A stretch of 64,000 nt of DNA, from assembly GCF_032854445.1 (NCBI RefSeq), contig NC_088300.1:20319608-20383607 (forward strand), read 5' to 3'. Numbering within the stretch: the first letter of the stretch is position 1; the number at the start of each line of letters is the position of its first letter. Below, piece by piece: positions 60,801-64,000 of the stretch. Under the pieces are notes generated by a model. That model saw only the letters and a list, made by a program, of their open reading frames with translations. It had not been told where the DNA came from and did not search any database. Made by a program: the position numbers and the translations under genes. This stretch comes from Liolophura sinensis (taxonomy: Eukaryota; Mollusca; Polyplacophora; Chitonida; Chitonidae).

Positions 60801-62145
60801 GAAACATGACTGGTTGGCCCGGTGTCTGACATATAATATGAATGAGTGGAGTGTCATGTCTTGTGTCTTCGTCATGATACTTTAGTGGCGCAAGCACTTT
60901 GGCAGCATGGCCTCGCCCTGCCACGAGAAGACACAATTTGCACACACCCAAATGACTCCTCGTCGTCATACGACTTAAGTGCGACGTTAAGCCCCAAGCG
61001 TGCATACATACGTTTATAGTATTACGTTATTCGCATTCGCAAATTGCAAATGAAAACAGAGTGCACATCTTAGTCACTAACTCTATTGAATTGTTGATGG
61101 GAAATCAAGCTTAAACTACCTATCTGTGAGCTTTCGTGAGGTTTAGAAATAAGTGCAAATCGTTTTGATGGAAATTGCATTATTATCTGATGAATATTAA
61201 ACCCATGTTATCTTGCTTACTAGAATTTTAAATTACTTATTAGCTCGCAAACTTCTGAACTAAAAGAACTATGATTCGTGAGAGCTGTTCCTTCGTCTCA
61301 TATTTATGTTATTTGATTCATCAACTGTTTATTGCCAACAATGGCCATGCGCTTAATGTCTCCGAGCTATCGAAACGCAAGCACCTAAACCCATCGGCCG
61401 CTGTTTTCTTCCTGCTTCATCAATGTACATACCAAAATACATAACTAATGCATTAAATGGATGTTTCGCAAAATACAGAGTAGGGAGATACATCCTCACC
61501 TTACTGGGGTGAACCACGGCTCCACATTCAATAGGTCTTGAATCAGGCTGTTTGTTGAGGAGGTGGTAATCTCCAGGAGAAAGCCGTTCTCCGCAATACA
61601 AGCCTCACGCGCTGCAAACCACGTGGCGCGTGCTGTGTGGAGTTTATACGTCGTGTAGTAAGTAGTCTCCTTTTGAGCACCTGCAAACAGTTGAAAAAAT
61701 AATAGAATTTACAATGTATAAATGGTACTTGGATGACTGAAAATCTTCATCATTTCACTATTGTGTAAACCATGCTATATGTATTGAAATGTATTTTTCA
61801 ATTACATATAACAAAATCAACTTTTTAAACCGGATTTTACCTAGTTCAAAGCATTTGGTTAATACCAAAACATCGGTAAATTCCGAAATAATACAGAGTT
61901 TTCTATGGTAGCAAAATATACACGCTTGCAACAATTGTCCTGGAGGACGCCACAACGCGTCTAAATGATATCTGTAGGCCTACCCTACCTGTATAAGCAT
62001 TTCAAAATGTCACATTTATTCTTCTCTTACAGTACACATGTAGTGTTTAAATGGCACCTTTTTCATATAACCTACCTGTATTAGAGTAACAGAAGACAAC
62101 TATCAAAACTGCAACAATTTCCATGAAAACAGATGAGCCCTCCAT
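56509..62145 (-). CDS. Membrane C-type lectin / PAN / Thr-rich mucin-like protein, gene 2 (5 exons, 680 aa)
   Basis: The spliced model joins 62145-62076, 61680-61500, 60420-60200, 59187-58951 and 57842-56509 (2043 nt, 680 aa plus stop), phases 1, 2, 1, 1. Domains are: signal peptide (1-23), C-type lectin domain (24-157), PAN-like domain (158-236), a long Thr/Ser/Pro-rich stalk of over 300 residues, CSCMC (579-583), SRPSAR (626-631), a transmembrane helix (about 633-655) and a short basic tail. The design equals gene 1 with a much longer mucin-like stalk. A SINE lies in each of introns 2 and 3. A TATA box lies 50 nt above the ATG and an AATAAA about 50 nt after the stop. Sugar or ligand specificity cannot be inferred. 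Confidence 0.88.
58951..59187 (-). CDS. Gene 2 exon 4: PAN/apple-like domain
   Basis: The acceptor GCCTTCAG leads into EGCVF, then DCENIC, TCAG, TCLIL and a closing GRC/KCY, a PAN-like cysteine layout. A strong donor, TACG|GTAAGA, at 58951/58950 is in phase 1 and matches the next exon. The frame also stays open through this donor to a TAA at 58916-58918, so intron retention would give a secreted 247-aa form. Confidence 0.82.
59535..59784 (-). mobile_element. tRNA-derived SINE family A, intact, with target-site duplication
   Basis: On the minus strand the head has a perfect A-box pattern (TGGCTCAGTTGG) and B-box (GTTCAAGTC), the RNA polymerase III promoter of tRNA genes, then the body and (AAAT)n tail. 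The 13-bp direct repeat TCTTTATTTTACA flanks it at 59522-59534 and 59785-59797. It lies in intron 3 of gene 2, in the same orientation as the gene. Confidence 0.95.
60200..60420 (-). CDS. Gene 2 exon 3: C-terminal half of the C-type lectin domain
   Basis: The acceptor is CCCCTTACAG and the donor ACAG|GTGCGT. It contains YAFWTGLYD (the WIGL position), YIWTNSC, and the closing Cys pair ending FICEIRT. No EPN, QPD or WND motif is present, so calcium-type sugar binding is not predicted. Confidence 0.92.
60656..61010 (+). mobile_element. tRNA-derived SINE family B, full length
   Basis: The head has an A box (GACCTAATGGTTAGAG) and a B box (GATCAAACC), followed by the body and a 3' end with TCGTCGTCATACGACTTAA and GTGCGACGTTAAGCCCC. 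It lies in intron 2 of lectin gene 2, antisense. Confidence 0.85.
61500..61680 (-). CDS. Gene 2 exon 2: N-terminal half of the C-type lectin domain
   Basis: The exon is 181 nt, between the acceptor CTGTTTGCAG and the donor AAG|GTGAGG. It reads YKLHTARATWFAAREAC, the W-x3-A/R-x2-C helix of the lectin fold, then FLLEIT. It goes from phase 1 to phase 2, exactly as in gene 1. Confidence 0.92.
62076..62145 (-). CDS. Gene 2 exon 1: signal peptide
   Basis: The ATG at 62145 opens 23 codons with a classic leader whose core is EIVAVLIVVFCYS. It ends at the donor ACAG|GTAGGT in phase 1. The in-frame ATG 7 codons later is a possible alternative start. Confidence 0.88.
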
Positions 62146-62194
62146 TATTATTCTGCGTTGTCCAACAGTAAGATCAAACAGAGGAGATTCCTTC

Positions 62195-62201
62195 TTTTAT
62201 A
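62195..62201 (-). promoter_or_regulatory. TATA box of gene 2
   Basis: The minus strand reads GGTATAAAAG, with TATAAAA starting 56 nt above the ATG at 62145. This spacing allows a start site about 25-30 nt downstream of the TATA box and a short 5' leader of roughly 20-30 nt. Confidence 0.65.
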
Positions 62202-64000
62202 CCACTATTTGTTTGCTCACAGGATACTGACACTTAAAAATATGTCCAAACCAAACCAAGAGAGTGTACATCTGCGGTACTGGTTTTGTTATACGTATAT
62301 CTAGTCGAGTGTAAGAAATCATCGATTCTGGTAAGGTTATTGAGATGAAATGAACTTTGCAAAAGTAATATGATTTACGAGAGACCTAATGAATCTTTAA
62401 TGTTACCATTTATACGGTGCTATATACCAATGAACCAAGTGATTGATCGGGTGGAATGTCTATTTGTATATCTGTTGCCAGACACCCATCATTGGTTCCC
62501 ATATTTAGTACTAGTGCTTTCGTCTCAAAGTAGTTAATTTACGTCAGCCTGTCATCTATAAGCATACTGGACCAAGGCCATACAATAGATCGAGAAAGAG
62601 ATAATCGTGGCAGACCGCTTTGTGTAAATATCACAGGTAAACACGGGAAATCATTTAATGTCTCTTAATATAGCAAAGTTTATATAACAGAGTTATGTTC
62701 CTTCCTTGGCGCGCCAGACAGTGTAAACTTTGCGGATATATTTCAACCATCGTGTACATACATAACGATCGTGTTCGTGAATAAAGATGTCACACGACGT
62801 TATGTACATGGTACTACCTCATGGGACTGCCATATTTCTATTCCTTATAAATAATTGGATAGGAAAGCCAGCCAGCTAAAATAACACGCCGTACTTGTTT
62901 TAAATATTGAAAACGTGTTTATATTTTTATGCCAAAAAGAAACATATCATTACGACCACTGAACATTTTAAGGATAGTCACTGGTCACCTGTCCTGAAAC
63001 ATACTCCTGCAGAAAACAGTTACTTGAAGCTAAAATAACTCCACAGTCTTTTTGACCCAAAGTGTTTCTTATGGCTTTAAACGATTTGCTCCAGACCTAA
63101 AAAAAATGGGAAGATATTTACATAGGCCTACCTGAGCCAAGGGTGGTTATGTATTTTTTGTTGGATGCTACTAGACACCATAGGCCTTCGTAGCACGACC
63201 ACCTGTCACATTCTGATTCAAATTCTTTAAAAATGCACGATTCCTACCTGGTTTGTGAGATAAGACAGACATCTTTTTCCTGTAGTGAAACAGGTGTTCA
63301 CCATTTCAGAAAAATGCATGTGCTACATTACAATGTCGGTGTGTTTGAGTGTAAGCACAACTGAGATACTCATGCTTAATCCAGAATTGAACCCAGGCTC
63401 TATTTATATATTTATTTGATTCATTTATTTGGTTGGTGTTTCACACCGTTCTCAAGAATATTTCATTTAAAGGACGGCGGCCAGCATTATGGTGAGAGGA
63501 AAATGGGCAGAGCCAGGGGGAAACTCAAGACCATCCGCAGGTTACTGCGACCTATTACTTATTTATTTTATGTTTTACAATGAGCTCACATATACAGGTA
63601 CGTACAAGGACTGGATGCTTCGTGAGACAACGTGTATCTTTTTTTTGTATCCATCTTTTAAAAAAACTGCTTTACAATGAATGAATCTTTACTCAAGATG
63701 ATTGAGTAGAACAAAGTATTCTTATCGTGTGCATTTAAGGGAGGTAACTCTAAGCGAACCATTCTCTCTAGGTCCACAGCGTCAAACGTTTGTCCTGATT
63801 GATATATATATTTTCTTCATAAACTTCGCTAAAAGAAAATTTAGACTCTCAGAATTGTAAAAAAAGCCGCAAAATACAAAACAAAATATTTAATCAAGCA
63901 TGAGTTAGACAGCCAAGCAGAGACAAACAAGGGTAAGTAAAAGTAGAAGGGTGAGTTGTATTAAAGATTTAAGCTACAAAATGTTTCTTAGGTTCACAGT
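62202..64000. other. Upstream flank of lectin gene 2; no gene seen
   Basis: Apart from the TATA box just below and the SINE at 63413-63552, nothing is recognisable. Confidence 0.5.
63413..63552 (-). mobile_element. SINE family A, partial
   Basis: Tail, 3' conserved block (CTCAAGAATATTTCATTTAA, GGCGGCCAGCATTATGG) and part of the body. Confidence 0.8.

Overview
The window looks like nuclear DNA of a mollusc. The evidence is AT-rich sequence, widely spaced intron-containing genes, no bacterial-style operons, and at least ten full or partial copies of a tRNA-derived SINE with an (AAAT)n tail, of a type I recognise from molluscan genomes. The phylum is an inference from the SINEs and from the lectin/mucin gene type; I cannot name the species.

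Layout. (1) 4165-9812, minus strand: a five-exon gene for a type I membrane protein (452 aa) with a signal peptide, C-type lectin domain, PAN/apple-like domain, Thr-rich stalk and transmembrane helix. (2) 11724-41415: a direct tandem duplication of a unit of about 14.8 kb (copy A 11724-26510, copy B 26517-41415). Each unit carries two plus-strand genes for small secreted proteins (154 and 135 aa) built around one 12-cysteine domain that I cannot assign to a known family. (3) 43626-44636, plus strand: a third gene of the same family with three tandem domains, the last one broken, running into a 36-bp minisatellite. (4) 44690-56500: gene-poor sequence with minisatellites, SINEs, a 480-bp inverted-repeat element, a pair of related 1-kb elements with short terminal inverted repeats, and a LINE remnant. 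(5) 56509-62145, minus strand: a second five-exon lectin-PAN-mucin-membrane gene (680 aa), with the same intron phases as the first. (6) 62146-64000: its TATA-containing upstream region and a SINE fragment.

The exon models for the two lectin genes were built by eye from splice sites. All phases agree (1, 2, 1, 1 in both genes) and exon 2 is 181 nt in both, which strongly supports them. A cluster of secreted Cys-rich proteins lying between two membrane lectin/mucin genes suggests an epithelial, mucosal or immune-recognition locus with birth-and-death evolution. The shared role is inference. The most notable content is the unassigned 12-Cys domain family and its recent 14.8-kb duplication.
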